NCBI RefSeq assembly: GCF_023115425.1
Contig: NZ_CP096032.1
Location: forward strand, 2,340,105 to 2,404,104
Source of the DNA: Synechococcus sp. A10-1-5-1
GTDB lineage: Bacteria; Cyanobacteriota; Cyanobacteriia; PCC-6307; Cyanobiaceae
Length of the DNA: 64,000 nucleotides
Direction of reading: 5' to 3'
Notes under the pieces: model-generated
The model's database searches: none
Seen by the model: the letters and a program-made list of their open reading frames with translations, nothing else
What the model was told of the DNA's origin: nothing
Shown here: piece by piece, positions 31,740-40,176 of the stretch
How positions within the stretch are numbered: the stretch's first letter is position 1
Layout: each line of letters opens with the position of its first letter
Translations under genes and position numbers: made by a program

Positions 31740-31990
31740 CCTGGAGGGTGGAACTCCTCCAGGGCTAAAAACGTCGACGCTGCGTTGGCATGAGCACATT
31801 GGCTTAGATGGTGGCGCTCCAAGGTCCGGCAGTCGCCCTTGCAACAAACCCTCCAGCGTTCGGCGGGAGCGCTAGAGGGTTGTTGTTGGGGGCCTCAAGG
31901 GGGGGCGGCCCCCGTTTGGAGAGCGGGTTGGTACTCGACCGCCTCCAGACCCTTTATGGCTCTGTGCCTTCGCGAAAGGCCATAGGCACA
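31740..31990. other. Intergenic region dense in hairpins, with a possible pseudoknot
   Basis: No gene seen. Hairpins: CTGGAG/CTCCAG (31740-31763), CAACAAACCCTC/GAGGGTTGTTG (about 31848-31891) and GGGGGCC/GGCCCCC (about 31888-31914). At 31955-31990, TATGGC (55-60) pairs GCCATA (79-84) while TGTGCC (63-68) pairs GGCACA (85-90), an H-type pseudoknot; GCCTT/AAGGC is an alternative hairpin. Confidence 0.4.
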
Positions 31991-32000
31991 TTGACGGGTT

Positions 32001-32279
32001 TTAAAAGATGCCCAGGGTCTTTTTCTTGCAGTAGCCCGCCCCGATGTTCATCCAGCCGGAGCGGCAGGGTTGGCCATTGGTGGGTGCCACTTGGTAGTAG
32101 ATGGGCGAGACGCAATAGCTACCCAGGTCGTTGACATAGCCGAGTGGGCATTGGTCGTGCCCCGCGGCCTTGGGAATCCGCTTTTGTGCCCAGCTCGGGC
32201 TCGGGGCTGTCAGGGCAACCAGCAGCAGACAGCTGCCAGTCAGATTGAGGGACGTGCGCTTCAAGGGGCCAGGTTCCAC
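32001..32279 (-). CDS. Secreted Cys-containing small protein
   Basis: About 92 aa from GTG 32279 (TTG 32264 also possible). Signal peptide (LNLTGSCLLLVALTAPSPSWA), mature part with four Cys: HDQCPLGYVNDLGSYCVSPIYY and QPCRSGWMNIGAGYCKKK. Two disulfides are likely. Lies 11 bases downstream of bicA on the same strand, possibly read through. Confidence 0.55.
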   Translation of the reverse strand: MEPGPLKRTSLNLTGSCLLLVALTAPSPSWAQKRIPKAAGHDQCPLGYVNDLGSYCVSPIYYQVAPTNGQPCRSGWMNIGAGYCKKKTLGIF

Positions 32280-32289
32280 TGGGATCAAG

Positions 32290-34017
32290 CTAGGAAGCCT
32301 GCTGGGACCCGGCCGCAAGCTGATGGCTGCGGGCGCAGAGCAGCGCCTCCTGCCTGGTGAGGCACAGCTCCACGCCGATGAAACGGGTGACGGCGAGCCG
32401 TCCGAGGCGTTCCCGGTAGCGCTCCTGGGGAGCGGCGATGATCACCCGTCGTCCCTGGCGTGTGGCATCCCGGCAGACCGCATCGATGGCTAGCGACGCC
32501 GTGACTCCCAGATGGGAGACGGCTGTGAGATCCAGGATCAAGGTGGCGTAGGCGGCGCTCTCTTGAAGCAACTGGGTCAGGTAGCGGCTGGCACCAAAGC
32601 TCAGGGGGCCCGCAAGGTTCAAGAGCGCGACTTCACTGCCAGCCTCCCGCAGGAGGGCTTGCTCCTCGGCATTGAGTCTGAGGGCGGAGGGGCCGTTGGG
32701 ATCGCCATCGCCGCCGGCGATCCGTTGGCTTGTTTTGTGCAGGGCATCGGCCTGGTCCTTGATGGTGATCACGTTGGCGATCGAGACCCCGATCACCACG
32801 GCGGTGACCAGGTCCCAAAAGACCGTGAGCAAGAGGACCAGCCACATCAGCCCCGTGGCTTTCCAGGAGAGGCGTGGGGCGCGCTTCAGGAAGCTCCAGT
32901 CCACGATCTCTAGGCCCACATGCAGCAGGATTCCCCCGAGTACGGCCAGGGGAATGCCAGCGGCGAAGGGGCCCGCTCCCAGGGTCACGATCAGCAGGGC
33001 CATCGAGTGCACCATCCCCGAAAGGGGAGTCCTGCCGCCGGCCTGCACGTTGGTGACGGTGCGCATTGTCGCGCCGGCTCCAGGCAGGCCCCCCACAAGG
33101 GCGGCGGCCATGTTTCCGAGCCCCTGGCCGATCAGTTCACGATCGGAGCGGTGTTGGGTGCGGGTGATGTTGTCGGCGACCAGGGAGGTGAGCAGCGAGT
33201 CGATGGAGCCCAGAACGGCGAGGGTGATGGCATAGCCGCCCAAAAGCCGAATCTCATCGAAGCGCAGTTCCGGCCAGCGCAGGGTCGGCAATCCCTGGGG
33301 TATGGCACCCAGGCGGGGGATGGATCCCTCTGGCAGCAGGGTGCTGAGCGCCGAGATCAGGACCAAGGCCACCAGTGGAGCGGGGATCCAGCGGTTCCAG
33401 CGCCGGGGGTAGGAGCGGATTAGTGCAAAGGTCAGACAGCCGACCAGCAGGGCTAGGCCGTTCAGGTTGGGGAGCTGAGCCGGCAGCGCCGCCAGGATCT
33501 GCGGGATCGTGCCCTTGAGGTTCAGCCCCAGCAGGATCGGCAACTGGAGCACCACCACGATCACGCCGATCCCTGACATGAAGCCCGAGATCACCGAGTA
33601 GGGCATCTGCACGATGTACTGCCCGAGGCGAAACACCCCAAACAGCACTTGCAAGATGCCAGCCAGAAGCGCCACGGTGAAGGCCACGGCAAGGCCGGCT
33701 TCTGGCCCGTACCGACCAACCAGTGCCGTGATGACCGCGGCCATGATCACGGTCATCGGACCGGTGGGTCCTGAGACTTGGGAGGGGGTTCCGCCGAGGG
33801 GAGCGGCGATGAATCCCAAAACAATCGCGCCCCAAAGGCCCGCGATCGCACCCGCTCCGGAGGTCAGGCCAAAGGCCATGGCCAGCGGTAAGGCCACCAC
33901 GGCGGTGGTGATGCCACCGGTGATGTCTCCTCGCCAGTTCTTCAGCCAGGGTTGGCTCCAGGTGCGACTGAGCCGCCAGACCCTCGACTCAGGGGGCTCG
34001 CGGAATGGAGAACGCAT
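32290..34017 (-). CDS. bicA: SulP-family sodium-dependent bicarbonate transporter (BicA type)
   Basis: 575 aa. Strong match by eye to cyanobacterial BicA: RGDITGGITTAVVALPLAMAFGLTSGAGAIAGLWGAI near the N-terminus, SGPTGPMTVIMAAVITA, MPYSVISGFMSGIGVIVVVLQLP, NITRTQHRSDRELIGQGLGNM, GAGATMRTVTNVQAGGRTPLSG and IVDWSFLKRAP, then a C-terminal STAS domain (ALLNLAGPLSFGASRYLTQLL...LDLTAVSHLGVTASLAID). Role: Na+/HCO3- uptake at the plasma membrane for the CO2-concentrating mechanism. Other SulP substrates such as sulfate cannot be excluded by sequence alone. Confidence 0.88.
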   Translation of the reverse strand: MRSPFREPPESRVWRLSRTWSQPWLKNWRGDITGGITTAVVALPLAMAFGLTSGAGAIAGLWGAIVLGFIAAPLGGTPSQVSGPTGPMTVIMAAVITALVGRYGPEAGLAVAFTVALLAGILQVLFGVFRLGQYIVQMPYSVISGFMSGIGVIVVVLQLPILLGLNLKGTIPQILAALPAQLPNLNGLALLVGCLTFALIRSYPRRWNRWIPAPLVALVLISALSTLLPEGSIPRLGAIPQGLPTLRWPELRFDEIRLLGGYAITLAVLGSIDSLLTSLVADNITRTQHRSDRELIGQGLGNMAAALVGGLPGAGATMRTVTNVQAGGRTPLSGMVHSMALLIVTLGAGPFAAGIPLAVLGGILLHVGLEIVDWSFLKRAPRLSWKATGLMWLVLLLTVFWDLVTAVVIGVSIANVITIKDQADALHKTSQRIAGGDGDPNGPSALRLNAEEQALLREAGSEVALLNLAGPLSFGASRYLTQLLQESAAYATLILDLTAVSHLGVTASLAIDAVCRDATRQGRRVIIAAPQERYRERLGRLAVTRFIGVELCLTRQEALLCARSHQLAAGSQQAS

Positions 34018-34220
34018 GCTGCTGCCGCCGTGAGTCCTTCAGGATGCCAAGGCTGGAGTAGCCGTCAGCTGCTTCGCATGGAGCTGTGGGGTGGGGGCCA
34101 GGATCAGCAAAGAGAGGCCCCCGAGTTGGAGAGCGGCGACAAGGCGATCGCTTCCAGCATTGTTATGACTCCGAGCCCTTGGCTCCTGTCATGAGTGGAA
34201 GTGCTTAGACGCGCTAGCTG

Positions 34221-34391
34221 TCAGTTGCTTTTGGGAGAGGGCCTGGGCGGCATGGGGCGCTTGCGAATCGTCAGCGGGCGATTGCCGAATTGCCGCCTGG
34301 CCAAGGTGAAGGCATGGCCCTCGCTGAAGGCAATCAGGTGCAGTTCTGAATCCCCATCGGGGAAGTGAACGGTGAGATCAAAACAGGGCAC
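34221..34391 (-). CDS. Small hypothetical protein
   Basis: 56 aa from GTG 34391: CFDLTVHFPDGDSELHLIAFSEGHAFTLARRQFGNRPLTIRKRPMPPRPSP. Beta-rich, basic Pro-rich tail. The start codon is weakly supported. 34018-34220 has no gene but holds a GCGATCGC (HIP1) octamer near 34144. Confidence 0.4.
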   Translation of the reverse strand: MPCFDLTVHFPDGDSELHLIAFSEGHAFTLARRQFGNRPLTIRKRPMPPRPSPKSN

Positions 34392-34449
34392 AACAGATGC
34401 CGATCAGTCATATCTCCACGTCGTAGCCATGGGGGATGGCTGGTGTCAG

Positions 34450-34704
34450 CTATTCAGGGACTTCGCTCTCTTTTTGGTGGCGCGGCTGATAGCCCTGCGC
34501 CTCGGCTAGATAGCGCAACCAGACCTGGCTCTTGCGATCGGGCATCCCTGCTGCTCCAACCAGGCCCAGCGGCCCAAAGAGCAGGCCGGCCCAAAACCAA
34601 CGGGCTCCCCGCCTGGCTTTGGCGCGGGCGATGGAGGCGGAGATGAAGCCGCAGGGCAGGCAGACCATCAACAGGCCGATGACGTAGCCCATGGCCGAAT
34701 GCAT
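34450..34704 (-). CDS. Small two-span membrane protein
   Basis: 84 aa: AMGYVIGLLMVCLPCGFISASIARAKARRGARWFWAGLLFGPLGLVGAAGMPDRK. Two helices joined by a basic loop with PCGF, a pattern common in cyanobacterial small membrane proteins. Unrecognised. Confidence 0.6.
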   Translation of the reverse strand: MHSAMGYVIGLLMVCLPCGFISASIARAKARRGARWFWAGLLFGPLGLVGAAGMPDRKSQVWLRYLAEAQGYQPRHQKESEVPE

Positions 34705-34778
34705 CACTGCTCTTCTCTTAGCAACAGTTCCTGGATGTCTTCAGGGGACGCTTGGATGGATCGAGCGCTGAGGGCCTG

Positions 34779-34964
34779 ATGCCAGCACTGCAGAGCGGAT
34801 GGGTTGAACTCGCTGTTCTGGCGTTGGTCTTTGTGGCGTTGCAGATCTGGTGGCTCAGCGCCATCGCCCGCCGTCGGCGTCTGGCGCAGCCGTTGACAGA
34901 GCAGGAGTTTCGCCAGGTGCTCGAGCGAATTTGGCTGAAGCGATCCCCTACTGATCGCTCCTGA
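34779..34964 (+). CDS. Small membrane protein
   Basis: 61 aa from ATG 34779: one helix (WVELAVLALVFVALQIWWLSAIA) followed by a basic, helical cytoplasmic part (RRRRLAQPLTEQEFRQVLERIWLKR). Overlaps the 3' end of the convergent gene 34948-35217. Confidence 0.55.
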   Translation: MPALQSGWVELAVLALVFVALQIWWLSAIARRRRLAQPLTEQEFRQVLERIWLKRSPTDRS

Positions 34965-35217
34965 TCGCACAGGTCAGGGCGCAGGCGTGCTGGTCCTCGA
35001 CCATGCGCCGGAGCTCGTGATCCCGCAAAAGCAGCATCAGCCGGGTCCCTCCCATTCCTCCGATCGCCGTGCCCGTTTGCTCGCTCACCCACGCGCCCGC
35101 CGACTGCAGGTCGGGGAAGAGGGTCGGGCACAGCCTCATCAGACGACCAGCCAGGCCTGTGCTAATCCAGCGCTCATGGGCTGAGCGTTTGACCTGCTCC
35201 TGGATGTTGTGGGCCAT
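34948..35217 (-). CDS. Hypothetical protein
   Basis: 89 aa from ATG 35217: MAHNIQEQVKRSAHERWISTGLAGRLMRLCPTLFPDLQSAGAWVSEQTGTAIGGMGGTRLMLLLRDHELRRMVEDQHACALTCAIRSDQ. Soluble, helical. No family recognised. 35224-35366 upstream has no gene; it contains CCCC GTAT GGGG (35338-35349). Confidence 0.6.
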   Translation of the reverse strand: MAHNIQEQVKRSAHERWISTGLAGRLMRLCPTLFPDLQSAGAWVSEQTGTAIGGMGGTRLMLLLRDHELRRMVEDQHACALTCAIRSDQ

Positions 35218-35366
35218 GGTCATGGGGAGCAGGAGGAGACAAGGATTGGAAACTCACCTCTTGCATCTGGACTAATCGGCTCGAGCCGCCGCCGCCCAGG
35301 GAATTAATACCTATTCCTTTCGTTTTTCTTCCGAATTGTCCCCGTATGGGGCGGCTTGAGCCCTCT

Positions 35367-35588
35367 TCAGGGCTTTGGCTGGCTTGAGCCAGCGTGATTG
35401 GGGAAGGGGTGGGTGCTGCTGTGGTCTCCCCCCTCTCCGTAGTGCTCTAGGTAGGAGAGCCCCACTGTGCGCAGGAGCATTCCACAGGCGTGGGGATCGG
35501 CGCCGTACTGCTTCTGCCAGTGTTCGACCAGCGCAACGACGTCTTGATAGCCGCTGTTGAGGAAGTCCTCAGTTGGTTCCCAGGGCAC
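35367..35588 (-). CDS. Small hypothetical protein
   Basis: 73 aa: MPWEPTEDFLNSGYQDVVALVEHWQKQYGADPHACGMLLRTVGLSYLEHYGEG, then a His/Pro-rich tail. Helical core. Unrecognised. Confidence 0.6.
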   Translation of the reverse strand: MPWEPTEDFLNSGYQDVVALVEHWQKQYGADPHACGMLLRTVGLSYLEHYGEGGDHSSTHPFPNHAGSSQPKP

Positions 35589-35670
35589 GGTTGTACGGAC
35601 GGTGGAAGGCGAGTGTTTTCACAGCTTCTCAGCAATTCGAAAAGGCGCGCTGTCTTGTCATGAGCTGTGG

Positions 35671-35910
35671 TCATGCGGCCTCTGGGCACCATCCCACCTG
35701 GAGTTCTCGTCTGGTGAGCCAGTGCTGGCACTTTTTAGTTAGGTGTTCGCCTTGGTCAAGCTGTTTGGATTGAAGCTTGCAGCCGAGCAGGGTTCGGCAA
35801 TGGGCGTCGGTTCCGTAGGTGAAGTGCTGGCAAGTGATGCAGACCCGTCCTGATCGGGAGGCCCGCAGCAGCGTGGCCTCCATGAATTCCCATTCGTCCA
35901 TACGCTTCAT
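35671..35910 (-). CDS. Cys-rich small protein, probable metal binder
   Basis: 79 aa from ATG 35910. RVCITCQHFTYGTDAHCRTLLGCKLQSKQLDQGEHLTKKCQHW has CxxC plus three further Cys and several His, fitting a zinc-ribbon-like site. Compact and conserved-looking, but not assigned to a family. Confidence 0.6.
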   Translation of the reverse strand: MKRMDEWEFMEATLLRASRSGRVCITCQHFTYGTDAHCRTLLGCKLQSKQLDQGEHLTKKCQHWLTRRELQVGWCPEAA

Positions 35911-36012
35911 GCGTGGTACATCTGTACTACTCCTGGTTGGGGTTTGGCGCAAGGGCTGTGCCTTGTCCTTGCCGATTTGAAGCTTGAGAATGAAGCACTT
36001 CGCGGGCTGACG

Positions 36013-36543
36013 ATGGCGACGGATGGATTGGCCGAGCGCATCGACGCGATTTTTGAACGTCATATGGACGCGGAGCTGGCGGGAGATTTGGATGGCACGT
36101 TGGGGACGATGAGCGCCAATCCCCATCTGGTGAATGTCCCGACCATGGTTGGTGGTTCAGGGGCTGAGGGTGTTCGCCGTTTTTACGCCAAGCGGCTCGT
36201 TGGACAGTTTTTCCCGCCCGATGTGACCTTTACGCCGATCACTCGCACCCATTCGCCGGAGCGTCTGGTGGATGAATTGGTGATTCGCTTCACCCATACC
36301 CACCGCATCGATTGGATGCTGCCGGGTGTGGAACCCACGAATCGGAGGGTCGAAGTGGCCTTCGTGGTGATCGTTGGGATTGAAGGAGAGACGGTCAGTT
36401 ACGAGCACATCTACTGGGATCAAGCCACGGTCCTTGTTCAGTTGGGGTTGTTGCAGCCAGAAGGTCTACCCGTGGTGGGACAGGGCGCCGTCGCCAAACT
36501 GTTGGACCCGTCCTTGCCGGATCCGTTCTTCAATGAGGCTTGA
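36013..36543 (+). CDS. SnoaL/NTF2-like protein
   Basis: 176 aa from ATG 36013. AERIDAIFERHMDAELAGDLDGTLGTM opens a SnoaL-like cone fold; the later segments RFYAKRLVGQFFPPDVTF, ELVIRFTHTHRIDWMLPGV and VSYEHIYWDQATVLVQLGLL fit the beta-rich half. Family members include polyketide cyclases and small isomerases; no function can be assigned here. Confidence 0.7.
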   Translation: MATDGLAERIDAIFERHMDAELAGDLDGTLGTMSANPHLVNVPTMVGGSGAEGVRRFYAKRLVGQFFPPDVTFTPITRTHSPERLVDELVIRFTHTHRIDWMLPGVEPTNRRVEVAFVVIVGIEGETVSYEHIYWDQATVLVQLGLLQPEGLPVVGQGAVAKLLDPSLPDPFFNEA

Positions 36544-36576
36544 AGCAGAGGTGTGGGATCGCTGATCTCTGCAGTG

Positions 36577-36606
36577 ACGGCAACAGTTGCGGATCGTTGT
36601 TGCCGT
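36577..36606. other. Strong hairpin after the SnoaL-like gene
   Basis: ACGGCAACA / TGTTGCCGT perfect 9-bp stem with a 12-base loop, 33 bases past the stop. No T-run follows, so termination is uncertain. Confidence 0.4.
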
Positions 36607-36634
36607 GACATTGGTTGCAGTCGACCGAGTCCTC

Positions 36635-36748
36635 ATGCTTCGGATGTTGACGTTTGCCGCCAGCCTGTTGGTGCTGAAAACGGCGATGGAGCTCTGGCTG
36701 GCTGAATCGCTCCTCAGTGCAGCTCCGTCGCAGCGTTCATTGGCCTAG
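36635..36748 (+). CDS. Very small membrane-associated protein
   Basis: 37 aa: MLRMLTFAASLLVLKTAMEL, then WLAESLLSAAPSQRSLA. Amphipathic to hydrophobic. Tail-to-tail overlap of 4 bases with the next gene. Weak evidence only. Confidence 0.35.
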   Translation: MLRMLTFAASLLVLKTAMELWLAESLLSAAPSQRSLA

Positions 36749-37086
36749 GTCGGGGCCAGCGCTGCAAACAGCTCCCGGATGGAGTCGAGGTCCAGATCCG
36801 TGTTGATCAGGACCGAGGTTTCGAAGTCCTCTTGAAAATCGCTCAGGCTTTGCTGAATTTGCGCGGAGGTTCCCTCGCCGGGCATTGGGGCGGTCGATTG
36901 GCCTTGATCATCCCGAGACAAGATCCGCCAGAACGCGAGCACGCACTGCTGCCCTGGTGTCAGCTGGGTTCCTCCGAGGGACCAGGGGTAGACCGAGGCA
37001 ACGTCTTTGATCTGTTGCCAGCTCGAGTGGCTGCTGAGCTGCTCATCAACGCTGGAGAGCGCCTGCAGAAAGTCTTCTTCCGACAT
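36745..37086 (-). CDS. Hypothetical protein
   Basis: 113 aa from ATG 37086: MSEEDFLQALSSVDEQLSSHSSWQQIKDVASVYPWSLGGTQLTPGQQCVLAFWRILSRDDQGQSTAP... acidic C-terminus (DFQEDFETSVLINTDLDLDSIRELF). Soluble. Unrecognised. Confidence 0.6.
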   Translation of the reverse strand: MSEEDFLQALSSVDEQLSSHSSWQQIKDVASVYPWSLGGTQLTPGQQCVLAFWRILSRDDQGQSTAPMPGEGTSAQIQQSLSDFQEDFETSVLINTDLDLDSIRELFAALAPT

Positions 37087-37292
37087 GGCTCTGCTCGGTT
37101 GCTCTTTGCATGTTGGCTGTCTTGGGCCAACGCAACAAACACCCCAGCGGCAGGTGGAGAGGCGCGCACTGGAGGGTTGTGGATGGGGCGCGTTGCACCG
37201 CACCCCTGATGAGGACGGTCCGTGACGTCGAGCCGTCTCCACTGCAGTCATGACTCAGGTGGGGCTGGAGCGGCAAGGGAGGCGATCGACCT

Positions 37293-37727
37293 TTGTCAAA
37301 ATCGGGAGATCGCAGACGAGCTCTCCAGTTGGCGCCCTATTCAGGAACCCGTATCCAGGAAACGCCGCAGGGTCTGAGTTATCGCATCGTCTATCAACGG
37401 CGTGGTGGTCTGCCCATTGACTGGTTGGATACCGATGGTGATCCGTTGGAAGGGGCAGATCGTCTGAGAGCCCAGGAGGATTCGGCCAGGTTCTTGGCTC
37501 AGAAACGCAACACCTTCACCCGCTTTCTGCGGGCTTTCATTGCCGTTTTCTTGGTGGTGTTCAGCTTCAGTCCGGGAGCTTCTCCTTGGATGTTGACCAT
37601 CGGAGTCTTGCTCTACCTGGAGATCGCCATCAAATCCAAGGAGCGGGTCGGGATCTACAAGGGAATCGCTAGGCAGATTGAGCAGAGGCTCTTTGCGATC
37701 GATCAACTGAGCCAGTCAGAGCCTTGA
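37293..37727 (+). CDS. Membrane protein with two spans
   Basis: 144 aa from a TTG start. Cytoplasmic N-terminal half (TPQGLSYRIVYQRRGGLPIDWLDTDG), two helices (FLRAFIAVFLVVFSFSPGASPWMLTIGVLLYLEIAI) and a basic helical tail. Unrecognised. Confidence 0.6.
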   Translation: MSKSGDRRRALQLAPYSGTRIQETPQGLSYRIVYQRRGGLPIDWLDTDGDPLEGADRLRAQEDSARFLAQKRNTFTRFLRAFIAVFLVVFSFSPGASPWMLTIGVLLYLEIAIKSKERVGIYKGIARQIEQRLFAIDQLSQSEP

Positions 37728-37766
37728 GCAACGGCTTCTAACCTTGCGGAAGCTTGATCAGGATCC

Positions 37767-37991
37767 ATGGGTTTGCAGCTGCACTCCGCAGACTTCCTGC
37801 ATGACGACGGTGTGACCTACTGCATCAAGCGCGAGTCCCTCAATCAAGACTTCACGATTTACCAGAAGCAGGGCGGCGAGTGGGTGGATAGCGGCCTGGA
37901 TCAAGCGGTCAAGGAGCTGAACTTCTCAGAGTTCAAGCGGTTGGGACTGCTGATCAAAACAATCATGGATCAGGACAATTGGATCGCTTGA
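37767..37991 (+). CDS. Small hypothetical protein
   Basis: 74 aa: MGLQLHSADFLHDDGVTYCIKRESLNQDFTIYQKQGGEWVDSGLDQAVKELNFSEFKRLGLLIKTIMDQDNWIA. Alpha/beta, soluble. Unrecognised. The dispersed element copy 2 begins 15 bases after its stop. Confidence 0.6.
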   Translation: MGLQLHSADFLHDDGVTYCIKRESLNQDFTIYQKQGGEWVDSGLDQAVKELNFSEFKRLGLLIKTIMDQDNWIA

Positions 37992-38005
37992 ACCTCCAAA
38001 GGCGG

Positions 38006-38387
38006 AGGCCGCCCCTCCCGGATGGAAGAGACGGCCTAGTTCGCTCGTTCATGCATGGGATGACCCGCTTCGTGAGAAACGAAAGAGTGGGTCGGAGCTG
38101 CTGAGGGAGGTCACCTGGGGCCAGGTGTCCAGGTGTGGAGCAGTTGTTTCTCCTAGGGCACCTGTAGCGGTGCAGATGGAGTGCCGACAGCTCAAACGAA
38201 CACGCTTGTTTGATCTGACGGCCCGCTCACGGTTTGAGAAGACTGTTGGAGCAGGCGCCTTCAGTCAGCTCGCTCCTGACATCTGGTTGGGTGGAGTGTC
38301 GGCCATCTGAGGCGTCTCCGATCTCGATGGCCCTAGCTTCAGCCAGATGGAGGGGCAGTGCAATCGGGCTTAATGCCCATTGCCTCG
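38006..38387. repeat. Dispersed structured intergenic element, copy 2
   Basis: Begins with a hairpin AGGCCG/CGGCCT (38006-38037) shared with copy 3, then the core from 38094: GGAGCTGCTGA, CACCTGG/CCAGGTG, GCACC/GGTGC with a 6-base loop (38158-38173), TTGGAGC...GCTCC around CAGTCAGCTC, GGTGGAGTGTCG, and an end block CTTAATGCCCATTGCC. The first 50 core bases are nearly identical to copy 1. Confidence 0.75.
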
Positions 38388-38456
38388 CGGGCAAGAGCGT
38401 CCAAGAATGGCAGGTTGCTTGCCCAAGACGACTGCTCTGGGCTTCGCTGGTGCGCG

Positions 38457-38669
38457 ATGAACCGCAGCCCGAGTCGAGCACGTCCGCCGCGTCAGCGTCC
38501 CAGACCTCCCCTGCGGCGTTGGTTGGCTCACTGGAGCCTGCGCATGATCAAAATCGCCTTGGTTGGGCTGACCACCTGCGGCTTGGGATGGGTCTGGCTT
38601 GCGATGTACCTGTATTACGAGCGTTTCAAGCGGAGGCGCCTACCGGCTTCAGGCCCACTGCAGCGCTGA
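38457..38669 (+). CDS. Small membrane protein
   Basis: 70 aa from ATG 38457, or 42 aa from 38541 (MIKIALVGLTTCGLGWVWLAMYLYYERFKRRR). Arg/Pro-rich N-terminus and one helix. The shorter form is the more convincing part. Confidence 0.45.
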   Translation: MNRSPSRARPPRQRPRPPLRRWLAHWSLRMIKIALVGLTTCGLGWVWLAMYLYYERFKRRRLPASGPLQR

Positions 38670-38740
38670 GCGAAGTGCCGCTGACCTGTTGTTGGACGGC
38701 GAGGGGAAACCGTGATTTATTCAGGCAAAGACGAATGGTT

Positions 38741-39004
38741 ATGCTTGAAACCCACGTGCTCACCTTCTCGATCAATAAGCCTTTCGAGGAGTGGGTCACG
38801 ACCTATGACTCCTCTGCGTCGCTTCTGGAGGCAGCTGGGATCAAGTGTCTCTTTCGAGGGGTGAGCAAGGACGACCCGACCCAGGTCTGCGCCGTGATGC
38901 AGGCTGAAACCGGCGTGATGGAGCAGTTCATCGCGGAGAACGCCGAGATGATTGCGTCCTCCGGCCACATCCTTGAGAGCACGATCAGTCAGGTCTTTCT
39001 TTAG
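38741..39004 (+). CDS. DUF3764-like protein
   Basis: 87 aa from ATG 38741 (38735 also possible). MLETHVLTFSINKPFEEWVTTYDSSASLLEAAGIKCLFRGVSKDDPTQVCAVMQAETGVMEQFIAENAEMIASSGHI matches the DUF3764 pattern of a small ferredoxin-like/dimeric alpha-beta barrel fold common in picocyanobacteria. Function unknown. Confidence 0.7.
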   Translation: MLETHVLTFSINKPFEEWVTTYDSSASLLEAAGIKCLFRGVSKDDPTQVCAVMQAETGVMEQFIAENAEMIASSGHILESTISQVFL

Positions 39005-39014
39005 GGGGAGCTGC

Positions 39015-39194
39015 CTAGAAGCCGCGCACGCCCTCAATGCATTTGACGCTGGCTTTGGGCTGCCATTCGGTAATGAGCTCAGCGTTGGCCCTGCACTGCT
39101 CCATGTTGGCTTGAGCAACCTTCTCCAGGGCGGCCGTCGTCCGATGCGGTGAGTAGGTCGCCCAGGTGATGATCAGCCAGGTGATGGGCTCCAT
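39015..39194 (-). CDS. Small hypothetical protein
   Basis: 59 aa: MEPITWLIITWATYSPHRTT, AALEKVAQANMEQCRANAEL, then ITEWQPKASVKCIEGVRGF. Hydrophobic N-terminus, then a helical segment with two Cys. Reads as a small exported or anchored protein. Confidence 0.5.
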   Translation of the reverse strand: MEPITWLIITWATYSPHRTTAALEKVAQANMEQCRANAELITEWQPKASVKCIEGVRGF

Positions 39195-39252
39195 GAGGAT
39201 GGCAGCGTTTGCTGAATCCTGGCGGTTGTGGTCTGTTGTCGTGGCTTAATCC

Positions 39253-39432
39253 TTAGTGGTGCCAGGCGACAGGGTTGCGGCACTCCTGATCCTTGACCAC
39301 TTCATAGGCCTGCCATAGCCCTTCCACTTCGGCGCATTTGAGGTTGCGGTCGCAGACCCGATAGCGACCGTTGCCGACCGCATCAATCGTGGAGCCGCGG
39401 GAGGTGCGGCATATCCGCTTGGGCTCTGCCAT
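39253..39432 (-). CDS. Small Cys-containing protein, paralogue of 27069-27272
   Basis: 59 aa from ATG 39432: MAEPKRICRTSRGSTIDAVGNGRYRVCDRNLKCAEVEGLWQAYEVVKDQECRNPVAWHH. Same GSTI(E/D)A...GxYRVC...C core as the protein at 27069-27272, with extra Cys. Function unknown. Confidence 0.6.
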   Translation of the reverse strand: MAEPKRICRTSRGSTIDAVGNGRYRVCDRNLKCAEVEGLWQAYEVVKDQECRNPVAWHH

Positions 39433-39703
39433 CACTGTTAGGCATGAAAAATTGGTCCTAAGGATGATTCTTTCCGTGCGGTCAGGAGTATTTCGGACCG
39501 TGACGTGATGCTCCACCAGCTCTTCTTGGTTCCTTTCAAATCGGAGGGCAGCAACCACGACGACTTCTGTGCTGTCGACAGCGATCGGGCGACATCGGAG
39601 ATACCGATGCGGTTCCAGATGCTGAAACAGACCTATTCCGCTCCTTTTGACACCCTTAAGGAGAACGACTGGGGCCTTCCCCTGCCTGTTGCCTCCGCTG
39701 CAA

Positions 39704-39832
39704 TCAGCTGGCGTGAATGGAGTAGAGCGTGATCCCCATCGCTTTAAGGATGAAGTAGCCAGTAAAGCCGAGAAGATTCAGGCCGATCACAAAGGCCCAG
39801 ACGCCCCATGGTTGTTGCTGATCGAGCTTCAT
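39704..39832 (-). CDS. Small single-span membrane protein
   Basis: 42 aa from ATG 39832: MKLDQQQPWGVWAFVIGLNLLGFTGYFILKAMGITLYSIHAS. Two closely spaced hydrophobic stretches. Likely real, function unknown. Confidence 0.5.
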   Translation of the reverse strand: MKLDQQQPWGVWAFVIGLNLLGFTGYFILKAMGITLYSIHAS

Positions 39833-40000
39833 CCCCAGACGGCTGCTGGCTTCAGTGTGACCTGCAGCCGACAGCTCCCCGATCGGGGGCCTTGTCGGGA
39901 GTGTTGGTTGGGGGGCCGGAATGGGGCCCCCCGTATCGGACAACGGGGGAATGCACTCGCCCGTCTCCTCAGCGGTTATGGCTCAGGATGTTCTTGGGTG

Positions 40001-40174
40001 TCAACGCAGTGCGTTGTCAGCCGCCAATGGGTCAGGTTGTCCTTCAGTGATGGCCACGGAGCGGTGGTAGATGGCACTCGATCGGTCACCGGCTGATTCC
40101 ATGGCCCGGCGCATGGACCACCAGTACTGAAGGGTTTCTTCCTTGGTCCACACGGGGGTTTGCAGATCACCCAT
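40001..40174 (-). CDS. Small soluble hypothetical protein
   Basis: 57 aa: MGDLQTPVWTKEETLQYWWS, MRRAMESAGDRSSAIYHRSV, AITEGQPDPLAADNALR. Helical. Two bases from the next minus-strand gene, forming a small run with 40177-40353. Unrecognised. Confidence 0.5.
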   Translation of the reverse strand: MGDLQTPVWTKEETLQYWWSMRRAMESAGDRSSAIYHRSVAITEGQPDPLAADNALR

Positions 40175-40176
40175 GG

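Noticed and set aside
35338..35420. CCCCGTATGGGG as a fifth hairpin-leader module
   Set aside because: The hairpin is similar, but no stop codon precedes it and the downstream region is antisense to another gene.
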